From Streptomyces sp. NRRL S-455 (GTDB lineage: Bacteria; Actinomycetota; Actinomycetes; Streptomycetales; Streptomycetaceae): 64,000 bases of DNA. The translations under genes were made by a program, and so were the position numbers. Positions 1 through 11,304 of this stretch are shown piece after piece (position 1 is the first letter of the stretch; every line of letters starts with the position of its first letter). Under the pieces are notes generated by a model. It searched no databases. It was not told the DNA's origin and worked only from the letters and a program-made list of their open reading frames with translations. The DNA lies in NCBI RefSeq assembly GCF_000717875.1, contig NZ_JOCT01000011.1, positions 124,001-188,000 of the forward strand. Direction: 5' to 3'.

Positions 1-120
1 GGACTTGTCACGGCCCACGCGCAGCACCGCGCCGGGCTCGCTGGGCGCGTCGGCCATGAGCATTCCGGCCGTGGCACCCTCCTCCACCGCGGACACGGCG
101 GCCATGGTGAGTTCGAGCAC
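1..120 (-). CDS. FHA-domain-like protein, N-terminal fragment
   Basis: This is the first 40 codons of a minus-strand gene that runs off the window. It starts at a GTG at 120 behind a good ribosome site, AGGGGGG, about 7 bases upstream. The peptide starts VLELTMAAVSAVEEGATAG and ends LRVGRDKS. The VGRDKS ending matches the first strand-loop of FHA (phosphothreonine-binding) domains, where the G-R pair begins the binding face. The FHA reading is an inference from this short motif; the rest of the gene is outside the window. Confidence 0.5.
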   Translation of the reverse strand, partial: MLELTMAAVSAVEEGATAGMLMADAPSEPGAVLRVGRDKS

Positions 121-233
121 GTGCGTTCCCCCCTGAGACGTTCTTGACGGGCCCCCCAGGGCCTGCCTGAGCAGGCCTTGCGCCCGCCGAATGATAGAAC
201 GCCCGGCCGCACGGTGTCCGGCACAATGGACTC

Positions 234-641
234 ATGACCGAGCGAAAGCCACCCGGCGTCGACTTCGGGTCCTGGGTCGACAAGCAGATCCGTGACGCGG
301 AGACCCGCGGTGAGTTCGACCGGCTGCCGGGCGCGGGCAAGCCGCTGCCCGCCGATGTCGACGCCGCCTACGACGAGCTGTGGTGGGTCAAGCGGAAGAT
401 GGCCCGCGAGGGGATCTCCGTGCTGCCGCCGACTCTGGCGCTGCGCAAGGAGGCGGAGGACGCGCTGCTCGCCGCGTACGCGGCGCCCTCCGAACGGATC
501 GTCAGGAAGATCATCACGGAGATCAACGACAAGATCCGCGACATGATGTTCAGGCCGCCGCCCGGCCCCCCGCTGGGTATGAAGCCGTACGACGTCGAGG
601 ACGTCGTACGGCAGTGGCGGGAGCGCCGGGCGGGTCGGTGA
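234..641 (+). CDS. DUF1992 family protein
   Basis: This 135-residue cytoplasmic protein has the DUF1992 signature near its start: GSWVDKQIRDAETRGEFDRL followed by PGAGKPLP. DUF1992 is also called the DnaJ subfamily C member 28 conserved domain, but no J domain is present here. The middle is charged and helical (KRKMAREGISVLPP, then a Lys/Glu-rich stretch), and the end is RQWRERRAGR. The length is normal for the bacterial stand-alone family. The biochemical function of the family is unknown. It converges on the gene at 673-1305, with a hairpin between them. Confidence 0.85.
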   Translation: MTERKPPGVDFGSWVDKQIRDAETRGEFDRLPGAGKPLPADVDAAYDELWWVKRKMAREGISVLPPTLALRKEAEDALLAAYAAPSERIVRKIITEINDKIRDMMFRPPPGPPLGMKPYDVEDVVRQWRERRAGR

Positions 642-644
642 CCG

Positions 645-664
645 GCCGGCCTTCGGTGGCCGGC
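645..664. terminator. Bidirectional hairpin between convergent genes
   Basis: GCCGGCC and GGCCGGC form a perfect 7-bp stem around a TTCGGT loop. Further complementary sequence (GTGACCGG / CCGGTTCAC) lies outside it. It sits between the stop codons at 641 and 673, as expected for a shared terminator. There is no T-tract, which is usual in Streptomyces. Confidence 0.6.
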
Positions 665-672
665 TGACCGGT

Positions 673-1305
673 TCACACGTGGAGCAGCCGCTCCGCCAGC
701 TCCCGGTAGTCCTTCAGAGCCAGCCGGAGCTGTTCGGTGTCGGCGCTCGACACCGGCTTGCCCTCGCCGCCGTCGAGCTCCTGCCAGGAGGTGCGCAGGG
801 TGCGGCGGCGCTGGGACACGGCCTCGGTGAACCTGGCCGTGATCTCCTCCAGTACGTGGTCGGCTTCCTCGACCGCGGACCGGGGACCGTCGACGAACCC
901 GGCGACGGCGTGCTGCAACTGCGCGACGAGCTTGTCGGACTCGTCGTGCGGGAACAGGTGGGCACCGGGGTTTCCGGCGGTCCCGGACGTGCCGGAGGTT
1001 CCCGGGGTCCCGGAGGTTCCGGGGGTCCCGGCTGGAGTGGGCTCCCCGATGCCGCGGCCCAGGCCGTCCCGGCCGGTGCCGTGCGCGTCGGCGCGGCCGG
1101 CGTCCGTGCCGTACCCGGTGCCGTGGTCCGCTTCCGCACCACGCGTGTCGGGTGCGATCCCGCGTATGTCGGCACGGTCCGTGTGCGGCCGAGCGCCGTG
1201 GCCGGTGCCGAGGGCCGTCTCACCGCGGGCATCGGGGGTGATGGGGCTGCCGGCCGCGGGGGTGTCGCCGGACGGGCGGTTCACGTCGCGGTTCATGTCG
1301 GGCAT
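673..1305 (-). CDS. Hypothetical protein with disordered N-terminus
   Basis: I do not recognise this 210-residue protein. Residues 1-115 are low-complexity (Gly, Thr, Asp, Arg; repeated GTSGTPGTSG) and probably disordered. Residues about 118-210 are helical and begin FPHDESDKLVAQLQ, with a block FVDGPRSAVEEADHVLEEI. The upstream gene (1309-2025) carries the related block FVDSPREAVAEADRLLAEL, so the two may share a domain. The ATG at 1305 follows an AGGAG ribosome site that overlaps the end of the upstream gene; the gap to its stop is only 3 bases, so translation is probably coupled. Confidence 0.7.
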   Translation of the reverse strand: MPDMNRDVNRPSGDTPAAGSPITPDARGETALGTGHGARPHTDRADIRGIAPDTRGAEADHGTGYGTDAGRADAHGTGRDGLGRGIGEPTPAGTPGTSGTPGTSGTSGTAGNPGAHLFPHDESDKLVAQLQHAVAGFVDGPRSAVEEADHVLEEITARFTEAVSQRRRTLRTSWQELDGGEGKPVSSADTEQLRLALKDYRELAERLLHV

Positions 1306-1308
1306 GCC

Positions 1309-2025
1309 TCAACTCTCCTTCGCCTGGCGTCGGTGGAGCGCCCACGGCATGTGTCCGCCGCGGTTGGCCGGGGCCTTGCGGCCGCCGTTCAGTCCGGCAC
1401 GGTGCCGTCCGCTCTCGTGGCGTCCGTCCTCGCGCCGTCCGACGCCGTGGCCTCCGCCGTCGTGGCGGGTCGGCCGGACCAGCTCCTCGAACAGGGCACG
1501 GGCCGCCACCATGGCCTCGCGCATGTCTTCCGTACCGGTGCCGCCGTCCCGGGCGTCCTCCGCGCGCAGATGCGCGGCACGGTGCACGCGCCGGTAGCCG
1601 TCCACGTGGTGGGCGTGGTGCACGGACAGCGCGGCGAGCTGCTCCTCGTACTGTCCCCCGCCCGGGAAGCCCCGGGCCGCGGCGAGTTCGGCGAGCAGCC
1701 GGTCCGCCTCGGCGACCGCCTCACGCGGCGAGTCGACGAACCGCTCCTGAGCGGCCGTCCAGCGCGCCTCGTACTGTTCGCGCTGCACCGGCTCCAAGGG
1801 TCGTTCGCGCAGGTCGCCGTGGCGGTGCACGCGCTCGGCGAGTTCGCGTTCGGCGGCCTTGGCGTCGCCGTCGTGCCGGGCGACGGCCAGGTCGTACTCG
1901 GGTCCGAAGCGCCGCTTCAGGCTCGGGCCACGCCGAGGCCCTCGGGCGCGCAGGGTCATGGCGGCCGCGATGATGACGACGACCGCCGCGATCACGATCA
2001 GAGCAATGATCAGGCCAGTGGACAT
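1309..2025 (-). CDS. Single-pass membrane protein, unknown function
   Basis: The protein has 238 residues. One N-terminal membrane segment (GLIIALIVIAAVVVIIAAAM, about residues 4-23) is followed by basic residues (RARGPRRGPSLKRRFG) and a cytoplasmic helical region. This includes RFGPEYDLAVARH, which resembles a short motif in small actinobacterial membrane proteins, and the block FVDSPREAVAEADRLLAEL shared with the next gene. The C-terminus is rich in His, Arg and Gly. The start chosen is the ATG at 2025 (MSTGLII), behind GGAAGG; longer in-frame extensions lack a ribosome site. It is the first gene of a two-gene operon. Function is unknown. Confidence 0.7.
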   Translation of the reverse strand: MSTGLIIALIVIAAVVVIIAAAMTLRARGPRRGPSLKRRFGPEYDLAVARHDGDAKAAERELAERVHRHGDLRERPLEPVQREQYEARWTAAQERFVDSPREAVAEADRLLAELAAARGFPGGGQYEEQLAALSVHHAHHVDGYRRVHRAAHLRAEDARDGGTGTEDMREAMVAARALFEELVRPTRHDGGGHGVGRREDGRHESGRHRAGLNGGRKAPANRGGHMPWALHRRQAKES

Positions 2026-2184
2026 GAATGCCTTCCGGGTTCTCGGCCCAACCGGCTCTCCTCGCGAGCCGGTTCGCCGGTCGGGTAGCCCGGAAGCCCG
2101 CGCCCAAACGGCACCCGCGGCCCGCAGGCGTCCGAACGGCCCCTGGGAAATCCGGTTGCGTGCCCGGTACGGGGCCCGCCGAGA

Positions 2185-2685
2185 ATGCCGGGCATGACCT
2201 GGACCGTGACCCCGGAACCGTACGACTCCCCCGCCTCCGCCGCTCTCTGGCGGGAGTACTACACCGAGGTCAGCGACCGCTGGTACCTGCTGCACGAGGG
2301 ACGCCGCACCGACCCGGACGAACTGGAACGGGAGATCGCCGCCCAGCCGGGCGCCGATCTCGCGCCGCCGCACGGGCAGTTGCTGGTCGCCCGGTACGGC
2401 GGTGAGCCCGCCGGCACCGCGGGTGTACGGCTGCTCGACGGCTCGGCCGCCGAGCTCACCCGGGTGTTCCTGCGTGAGCCGCTGCGCGGCAGGGGCGGCG
2501 CCGCGCTGCTGGTCCGGGCCGCCGAGGACGCCGCCCGGGCGCTCGGCGCCACCCGGATGGTCCTGGACACGCGCGGCGACCTCGTCGAGGCCCGTGCCCT
2601 CTACGCCCGCCTCGGCTACACGGAGACGGAGCCGTACAACGACGACCCGTACGCCGAGCACTGGTTCCGCAAGCAGTTGGCCTGA
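2185..2685 (+). CDS. GNAT family N-acetyltransferase
   Basis: This 166-residue protein has a GNAT fold. The acetyl-CoA-binding signature RVFLREPLRGRGGAALLVRA (Q/R-x-x-G-x-G/A type) lies at about residues 93-112. It is followed by an alpha3-like segment AARALGATRMVLDTR and the terminal Y-x-R-L-G-Y-T block typical of small acetyltransferases. The substrate cannot be told. An ATG at 2194 is an alternative start 3 codons in; neither start has a strong ribosome site. It converges on the exporter gene ending at 2702. Confidence 0.8.
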   Translation: MPGMTWTVTPEPYDSPASAALWREYYTEVSDRWYLLHEGRRTDPDELEREIAAQPGADLAPPHGQLLVARYGGEPAGTAGVRLLDGSAAELTRVFLREPLRGRGGAALLVRAAEDAARALGATRMVLDTRGDLVEARALYARLGYTETEPYNDDPYAEHWFRKQLA

Positions 2686-2701
2686 CCGCCTGTCCCTCGG
2701 C

Positions 2702-6125
<3,424 letters not shown>

Positions 6126-6169
6126 GCCGCCCGGGGGCCGCCTGTGACACGCGGTCATCGCCGCTCGCG

Positions 6170-6187
6170 CCGGCCGAGACCGGCCGG
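6170..6187. terminator. Hairpin between convergent genes
   Basis: CCGGCC and GGCCGG form a 6-bp stem around GAGACC, between the convergent genes ending at 6125 and 6210. A wider pairing of GCCGCCCGG (from about 6127) with CCGGGCGGC (to about 6192) is also possible. It is a plausible shared terminator. Confidence 0.4.
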
Positions 6188-6209
6188 GCGGCGGACCGGA
6201 CCGGCGGCG

Positions 6210-6869
6210 TCACCCCACGTACAGGCGAACCGTCCCGTCATCCGCGGCCTCCACGCGCACCTTCGTGAGATCCGGCACCATCACGTCCGGCTCGTGCGCC
6301 GCGGCCCGTGGCCCCACCCCGACGACCGTCATCCCGGCGGCGCGCCCCGCCGCGATCCCGGCCCCGGAGTCCTCGAACACCACGCAGTCCGCGGGCGCCA
6401 CGCCCAGCTCGGCGGCGCCCTTCAGGAAGCCCTCGGGGTCGGGCTTGCTCGCCCCGACCGACTCCGCGGTCACCCGCACGTCGGGCAGCTCCAGCCCGGC
6501 CGCGGCCATCCGCGCCGTGGACAGCGGGACATCGGCCGAGGTCACGAGCGCGTGCGGCAGACCTCGCAGCGAGGCGAGGAACTCCGGCGCTCCGGGGATC
6601 GCGACGACGCCCGCGGTGTCGGCCGTCTCCTCGGCGAGCATCCAGGCGTTGTCGGCGTAGTTCTGCTCCATCGGCCGTTCGGGCAGCAGCAGCGCCATCG
6701 ACGCGTACCCCTGCCGGCCGTGCACGACCTTCATGACCTCGTCCCCGTCGAGCCCCTGCCGCTCGGCCCAGCGCCGCCAGACGCGTTCGACCGAGGCGTC
6801 GGAGTTGACGAGGGTGCCGTCCATGTCCAGCAGGAGGGCGCGGGCGTTGAGCACGGCGGTGGCCGTCAT
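6210..6869 (-). CDS. HAD-superfamily sugar-phosphate phosphatase
   Basis: This 219-residue protein has all four HAD motifs: DMDGTLV with nucleophile Asp15 and acid/base Asp17; a Ser/Thr motif in ALVTSADVPL; the Lys motif GASKPDPEGFL; and the metal-binding VFEDSGAGI. The helical cap is inserted after motif I (subfamily IA). The overall pattern matches GPP/HAD-IA sugar-phosphatases (beta-phosphoglucomutase or phosphatases acting on glycerol- or sugar-phosphates); the substrate is not determined. The ATG at 6869 is preferred, because the TTG at 6881 overlaps the TTGGAG ribosome site. Confidence 0.85.
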   Translation of the reverse strand: MTATAVLNARALLLDMDGTLVNSDASVERVWRRWAERQGLDGDEVMKVVHGRQGYASMALLLPERPMEQNYADNAWMLAEETADTAGVVAIPGAPEFLASLRGLPHALVTSADVPLSTARMAAAGLELPDVRVTAESVGASKPDPEGFLKGAAELGVAPADCVVFEDSGAGIAAGRAAGMTVVGVGPRAAAHEPDVMVPDLTKVRVEAADDGTVRLYVG

Positions 6870-7059
6870 CGGCAGCTCCAAGGCTCAGGCAGAGGAGGCG
6901 CGGCCGGCGCCCCCGAAGGGACAAGGCGGCCCCGCCCGCCGGTCAGGGAAAACGGGCGAGGGCCACTTTGTTCCTCCACGGTACAAAACAAGGCCGCCAC
7001 GCGCCAGAGGCCGCCGGCAGACGTTCACCCACCGTTCAGCCCACGGGGGCCGACCCGGC

Positions 7060-7641
7060 TCATCCGGTCACCGCCTCCCACAGGCTCCACACCCCGAGCC
7101 CCAGCATCACCAGCGCCGCGATCTGCGTGATCAGCCGCAGCGGCACCTTCTTCATCAGGGCCTTTCCGCCGACGATGCCGATCCCGGCCACGGCCCACAG
7201 CGCGAGCACCGCGCCCAGGCCGACGGAGAGCGGATCGTCGTAGCGGGCGGCCAGGTTGGCCGTCATGATCTGGGTGAGATCGCCGAACTCGGCGACCAGG
7301 ATGAGCATGAAGCCCGCGCCGGAGACCTTCCAGAAGGACTGGTTCTCCGGCTTGCGGACCTCTTCCTCGTCCTCACCCTTCTTGAGCAGCAGCATCGCGG
7401 CCCCGCCCAGGAACAGCACACCCGTCAGCGCGTGCACGATCTGCTGCGGAAGCAGCGTCAGCACACTGCCGGCCGCGACGGCGAGCGCGACGTGCAGCGC
7501 GAAGGCCGCGGCGACACCGGCGAAGACGTAGGAGGCGCGGTAGCGGGTACCGAGGACGAGTCCGGCCAGGGCGGTCTTGTCGGGCAGTTCGGCGAGAAAG
7601 ACGACGCCGAAGACGACGGCTGTCACGGTCAGGCTGATCAA
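7060..7641 (-). CDS. GDT1/TMEM165-family divalent cation transporter
   Basis: The protein has 193 residues and six membrane helices in two repeats. Each repeat carries the family's E-x-G-D-K/R-T-type motif: AELPDKTALAGLVLG near residue 20 and VAEFGDLTQIMTANLAARY in the second half. The family exports or exchanges Mn2+ or Ca2+ with protons. A manganese-type riboswitch lies directly upstream, which argues for Mn2+ export. The start is a TTG at 7641 behind TGAGGAA. An acidic/Lys loop (KKGEDEEEVRK) separates the two halves. Confidence 0.88.
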   Translation of the reverse strand: MISLTVTAVVFGVVFLAELPDKTALAGLVLGTRYRASYVFAGVAAAFALHVALAVAAGSVLTLLPQQIVHALTGVLFLGGAAMLLLKKGEDEEEVRKPENQSFWKVSGAGFMLILVAEFGDLTQIMTANLAARYDDPLSVGLGAVLALWAVAGIGIVGGKALMKKVPLRLITQIAALVMLGLGVWSLWEAVTG

Positions 7642-7720
7642 GGTTCCTCAATCGGTCGGGGCTGCCCCACCGAGAGTGCTGAACATCATGCGGACACCTC
7701 GGCACGGCAGCACACTCGGC

Positions 7721-7742
7721 GCCCGTGCCGTGGGGCACGGGC
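7721..7742 (-). terminator. Hairpin downstream of the aptamer (possible expression platform)
   Basis: GCCCGTGCC and GGCACGGGC form a perfect 9-bp stem around GTGG, between the riboswitch aptamer and the transporter start. It could be an attenuator hairpin that the metal-bound aptamer disfavours. There is no U-tract, so the mechanism is inferred. Confidence 0.4.
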
Positions 7743-7744
7743 GT

Positions 7745-7866
7745 GCACTGCTTGCCGAAGGTCTCGCTGGCAGGTCCTGGAAAGGACCGGCCTCCGGGCG
7801 CCGGCTCAGGCGGGCTGAGCAGTATGTCGACGGTCCGGCGAAGAGCTACTCCCCTTCTGCGCCGTC
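7745..7866 (-). ncRNA. yybP-ykoY manganese riboswitch
   Basis: Read on the minus strand, the leader contains the conserved blocks of the yybP-ykoY aptamer in order: GAAGGGGAGTAGC near 7862-7850, CCGTCGACATACTGC near 7831-7817, and GCGAGACCTTCGGC near 7766-7753. Paired GC-rich arms lie between them. This class senses Mn2+ and activates exporters or related membrane proteins. The gene it leads is the GDT1-type transporter at 7060-7641, which fits. The exact ends are approximate. Confidence 0.88.
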
Positions 7867-8026
7867 CATGGTACGGGACGCTCCTGGAGCGAAAAGTTCC
7901 GCCTTGAATCTTGTCATGTCATGGTCGCGTCACTAACTTCTCACCGGACGCACACCTGTGCGCAACACGGCGCCGCGAGCATTCCCTCGCTCGCACGCCA
8001 ACACCCCCTCCTCCCCAGGGAGTTCC

Positions 8027-8671
8027 ATGCCCAGGTTCTACGCGCGTCGACGGCTGAGCGTGGCCGCGGCCGCCACCGCCCTCATATCCTCCGTGGCCCT
8101 CTTCAGCGCCCCGACGGCCTCCGCCGCCCTCCCCACGCCCATCAGCGGCGCCACGGCCCGCTCCTACCTCGCCACCCTCACCGTGGCCACCGAGGACCGC
8201 ACCGGCTACAACCGCGACCTCTTCCCGCACTGGATCACCCAGTCCGGCACCTGCAACACCCGCGAGGTCGTCCTCAAGCGCGACGGCACGAACGTCGTCC
8301 AGGACTCCTCCTGCGCCGCCACCAGTGGCAGCTGGTACTCCCCCTACGACGGAGCCACCTGGTCCGCCGCCTCCGACGTCGACATCGACCACCTCGTCCC
8401 GCTGGCCGAGGCCTGGGACTCCGGCGCCGACTCCTGGACGACCTCCCGCCGCCAGTCCTTCGCCAACGACCTGACCCGCCCGCAGCTCATCGCGGTCACC
8501 GACAACGTCAACCAGGCCAAGGGCGACCAGGACCCGGCCACCTGGATGCCCTCCCGGACGGCGTACCGCTGCACCTACGTCCGCGCCTGGGTCCAGGTGA
8601 AGTACTACTACGACCTCTCGGTCGACTCGGCCGAGAAGTCGGCACTGCAGAACCACCTCGCCAACTGCTGA
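8027..8671 (+). CDS. Secreted HNH (DUF1524-type) nuclease
   Basis: The 214-residue precursor has a Sec signal peptide: MPRFYARRRLSVAAAATALI, a hydrophobic core, and the cleavage-like ASA-A at about residues 37-40. The mature part has an HNH nuclease core, DIDHLVPLAEAWDSGA, followed by W...R..FANDL and PQLIAVTDNVNQAKGDQDPATWMP. This is the DUF1524/GmrSD C-terminal type of HNH. His of DIDH and Asn of DNVNQAKGD are the likely active-site residues. Four cysteines could form disulfides outside the cell. The ATG at 8027 follows AGGGAG. It is probably an extracellular DNase used in nutrition or development. Confidence 0.88.
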   Translation: MPRFYARRRLSVAAAATALISSVALFSAPTASAALPTPISGATARSYLATLTVATEDRTGYNRDLFPHWITQSGTCNTREVVLKRDGTNVVQDSSCAATSGSWYSPYDGATWSAASDVDIDHLVPLAEAWDSGADSWTTSRRQSFANDLTRPQLIAVTDNVNQAKGDQDPATWMPSRTAYRCTYVRAWVQVKYYYDLSVDSAEKSALQNHLANC

Positions 8672-8753
8672 GACGCCGACGCAATTCGTGTCGGGATCTC
8701 CCCGCTGACCTCCGTCGTTCCGTACCGTACGGGGCGACGGAGAGGGGACCACG

Positions 8754-10391
8754 ATGGCGGGACTGCGCCTCGGACCACTGCTGAGGTACACCGACGGCTC
8801 GTCCGCGACCGTATGGGTCGAGACGAGCCGGCCGTGTACCGCCCAGGTGCGCTGCGCCGACGGCTCCGGCGGCGCGGCCGACACCTTCCAGATCGCCGGC
8901 CACCACTACGCGCTGGTCCCGGTGACCGGCCTCACGACCGGTACGACCACGACGTACGAGGTCCTCCTCGACGGCACCTCGGTGTGGCCGCCGCCCGGCT
9001 CGCCCTTCCCGCCCTCGGCGATCCACGCACCGGGCCCGGAGGGCGGCCTCCGCGTCGCCTTCGGCTCCTGCCGCTGGGCCTCACCGCCGGCCGGCGGACA
9101 CGACCCCGTCGGCCCGGACGCCCTGGACGCACTGGCCACCCGCCTCGCGGCCGACCCGGAGGGCGAGCGGCCCGACGTCCTGCTGCTGCTCGGCGACCAG
9201 GTGTACGCCGACGAGACCACCGACAGCACTCAGCGCTGGCTCGCGGCCCGCCGCGACCTGGACGAACCGCCGGGCACCGGGGTCGCCGACTACGAGGAAT
9301 ACACGCACCTCTACTACGAGTCGTGGCTCGACCCGCGCATCCGCTGGCTGCTCTCGACCGTGCCCAGTTTCATGATCTTCGACGACCACGACGTCATCGA
9401 CGACTGGAACACCTCCGCCTCCTGGCTCTCCGACATGCGGGCCACCGGCTGGTGGCGGGAGCGGCTGCTCAGCGGCCTGATGTCGTACTGGGTCCACCAG
9501 CACCTGGGCAACCTCTCCCTGGAGGAACTGGCGGCCGACCCGGTGTACGAGCAGGTCCGGAAGCTGCCCGACGGCACGGACGTGCTGCGCGCCTTCGCCG
9601 CCCGGGCCGACGCCGACCCCGCCACGACCCGCTGGAGCTACCGGCGTGACTTCGGGCGCGTACGCCTGGTGATGGTGGACAGCCGGGCGGCCCGGGTCCT
9701 CGCCGAGAACAACCGCGCGATGCTCGACCCGGGCGAGGAGGCCTGGCTGCGCGCGCAGGTGCGGGACACGCCGGGGTCCTACGACCACCTCCTCCTCGGC
9801 ACTTCACTGCCCTGGCTGCTGCCGCACCTGGTGCACGACGCCGAGGGGTGGAACGCGGCACTGTGCCGGGGGGAACGAGGCGAGCGCTGGGCGCGGGTCG
9901 GGGAGAAGCTACGGCGGGCCGCCGACCTGGAGCACTGGTCGGCGTTCCCCGAGTCCTTCGCGGGGCTGGCGGAGCTGATCGCCGAGGCCGGCTCGGGGCG
10001 GGACGCGCCGGCGACCGTGTGCGTGCTGTCCGGCGACGTGCACCACGCCTACGTCGCCGAGCCCTCATGGCCCGGCGACGGTCCCGACGCCCGGGTGGTG
10101 CAGCTCGTCTGCTCCCCCGTCCACAACTCCGTCCCGCTGTCCATCCGGATGGCCTTCCGTATCGGCTGGAACGCCGTCTCGCGCGGCATCGGACGCTGCC
10201 TCGCGTCGCACGGACGCCTTTCCCGGCCGCCGGTCAGCTGGCGCAAGACGGGCGGCCCCTGGTTCGGGAACCAGCTCATGACGCTGACACTGCGCGGGCG
10301 TTCGGCCCGGCTGCGACTGGAGCAGGCGCGGGCGCGGGAGGGAACGGGCCCACGCCTGACGACCCTCCTGGACTCCGAGCTCACGCCCTGA
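8754..10391 (+). CDS. PhoD-like metallophosphoesterase
   Basis: The protein has 545 residues. An N-terminal beta-domain (about residues 1-90, starting LRLGPLLRYTDGSSATVWVE) is followed by a PhoD-type catalytic domain. Visible metal-ligand motifs are FGSCRWA, LLGDQVYADETTD, MIFDDHDVIDDWN and VLSGDVHHAYVAE. No signal peptide is visible, so it is probably cytoplasmic, unlike classical Tat-exported PhoD. The ATG at 8754 follows GAGGGG. The substrate is unknown; phosphodiesters or phosphomonoesters are possible. The nuclease upstream could supply nucleotides, but the 82-base gap does not prove an operon. Confidence 0.83.
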   Translation: MAGLRLGPLLRYTDGSSATVWVETSRPCTAQVRCADGSGGAADTFQIAGHHYALVPVTGLTTGTTTTYEVLLDGTSVWPPPGSPFPPSAIHAPGPEGGLRVAFGSCRWASPPAGGHDPVGPDALDALATRLAADPEGERPDVLLLLGDQVYADETTDSTQRWLAARRDLDEPPGTGVADYEEYTHLYYESWLDPRIRWLLSTVPSFMIFDDHDVIDDWNTSASWLSDMRATGWWRERLLSGLMSYWVHQHLGNLSLEELAADPVYEQVRKLPDGTDVLRAFAARADADPATTRWSYRRDFGRVRLVMVDSRAARVLAENNRAMLDPGEEAWLRAQVRDTPGSYDHLLLGTSLPWLLPHLVHDAEGWNAALCRGERGERWARVGEKLRRAADLEHWSAFPESFAGLAELIAEAGSGRDAPATVCVLSGDVHHAYVAEPSWPGDGPDARVVQLVCSPVHNSVPLSIRMAFRIGWNAVSRGIGRCLASHGRLSRPPVSWRKTGGPWFGNQLMTLTLRGRSARLRLEQARAREGTGPRLTTLLDSELTP

Positions 10392-10543
10392 CGCGGCATC
10401 ACCTGACAGCTCGCCACGCGGTGTTGATTCGGTCACACTTTCGGGACGCGAGTGCAGCGGCGAGGGCCGCCCAACGTGCAGTTAGGGGCGGGAGTGAGCC
10501 CTCGGCAGGGGTAAACCAATGGCCAAATGTTGAACTTGCAAGC

Positions 10544-10562
10544 ATTAATGAGGCACACCTAA
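10544..10562. promoter_or_regulatory. Iron-box-like site upstream of the DoxX gene
   Basis: The 3' half, AGGCACACCTAA, matches 11 of 12 positions of the DmdR1/IdeR iron box (right half AGGCTCACCTAA). The left half matches poorly, about 13 of 19 overall. It lies about 70 bases before the DoxX start, in the otherwise empty 240-base gap 10392-10631. This is a weak candidate operator. Confidence 0.25.
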
Positions 10563-10631
10563 CGTGGGTTACTCACCGGTTCTGTCCCCCGACCGGCCTT
10601 CCCCCGGCCGGCCGACCGAAGGAGACCCCCC

Positions 10632-11084
10632 ATGACCGCTCGCCTCAACGGCGCGCAGCCGTACGCTCTCGGACTGTTCCGGATCGTCGTCGGCCTGCTG
10701 TTCGCCTGCCACGGCGCCGTCGCGCTCTTCGGCGTCCTCGGTGGCGTGGACGGCAAGGGCGGCACCGCCGCGACCGGCGCCTGGCCGAACTGGTACGCGG
10801 CCGTCATAGAACTCGTCGGCGGCAGCCTGGTGCTGCTGGGCCTGGGCACCCGCGTCGCGGCGTTCATCGCCTCCGGCGCGATGGCGTACGCCTACTTCAA
10901 GGTGCACCAGCCGCAGGGCCTGTGGCCGATCGAGAACAGCGGCGAGGGCGCGGCCCTGTACTGCTGGGCCATGTTCCTGCTGATCTTCACGGGCTCCGGC
11001 GCGTTCGGCGTCGACCGACTGCTGGCCAAGCGTTCCTCGACACAGGAGCAGCGGTCCACGGACCAGACCCCCGTGGCGGCCTGA
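10632..11084 (+). CDS. DoxX-family membrane protein
   Basis: The protein has 150 residues and four predicted membrane helices: PYALGLFRIVVGLLFACHGA, then about residues 50-75, 75-95 and 105-125. The first helix carries the G-L-F/L-R-I-V-x-G pattern of DoxX proteins, and a Trp-Pro-Asn-Trp loop follows it. DoxX proteins are associated with membrane redox complexes and oxidative stress; in mycobacteria DoxX partners SodA and SseA. The ATG at 10632 follows AAGGAG. No redox partner gene is adjacent. A strong terminator follows. Confidence 0.82.
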   Translation: MTARLNGAQPYALGLFRIVVGLLFACHGAVALFGVLGGVDGKGGTAATGAWPNWYAAVIELVGGSLVLLGLGTRVAAFIASGAMAYAYFKVHQPQGLWPIENSGEGAALYCWAMFLLIFTGSGAFGVDRLLAKRSSTQEQRSTDQTPVAA

Positions 11085-11110
11085 GCCGCCCGACCGGCAC
11101 GGCGCGGAGC

Positions 11111-11140
11111 GGCGCCTTCCCGCGAGTGCGGGGAGGCGCC
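11111..11140 (+). terminator. Terminator after the DoxX gene
   Basis: GGCGCCTTCCCGC and GCGGGGAGGCGCC form a 13-bp stem with a GAGT loop, followed by GTCTTCTT. It lies 27 bases beyond the DoxX stop and is a good intrinsic terminator. Confidence 0.75.
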
Positions 11141-11304
11141 GTCTTCTTGAGCCGTGTGAACACTCGGTACCGAACATACGAGCCCCCCGTGAACCGCCCG
11201 TCACACCCCAGGCGTACGCTGTATGGCTGTCATCGGCCACCCCTGCCGCTCCCCCTCGCCACCGCGGCACGGCCTGGCCCACGGGGGAATCACGGGGAGT
11301 TGCG

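Noticed and set aside
8..340. A 110-codon minus-strand frame at the window start
   Set aside because: It overlaps the DUF1992 gene and lacks a ribosome site. A different frame, starting with GTG at 120 behind AGGGGGG, gives the FHA-like peptide.
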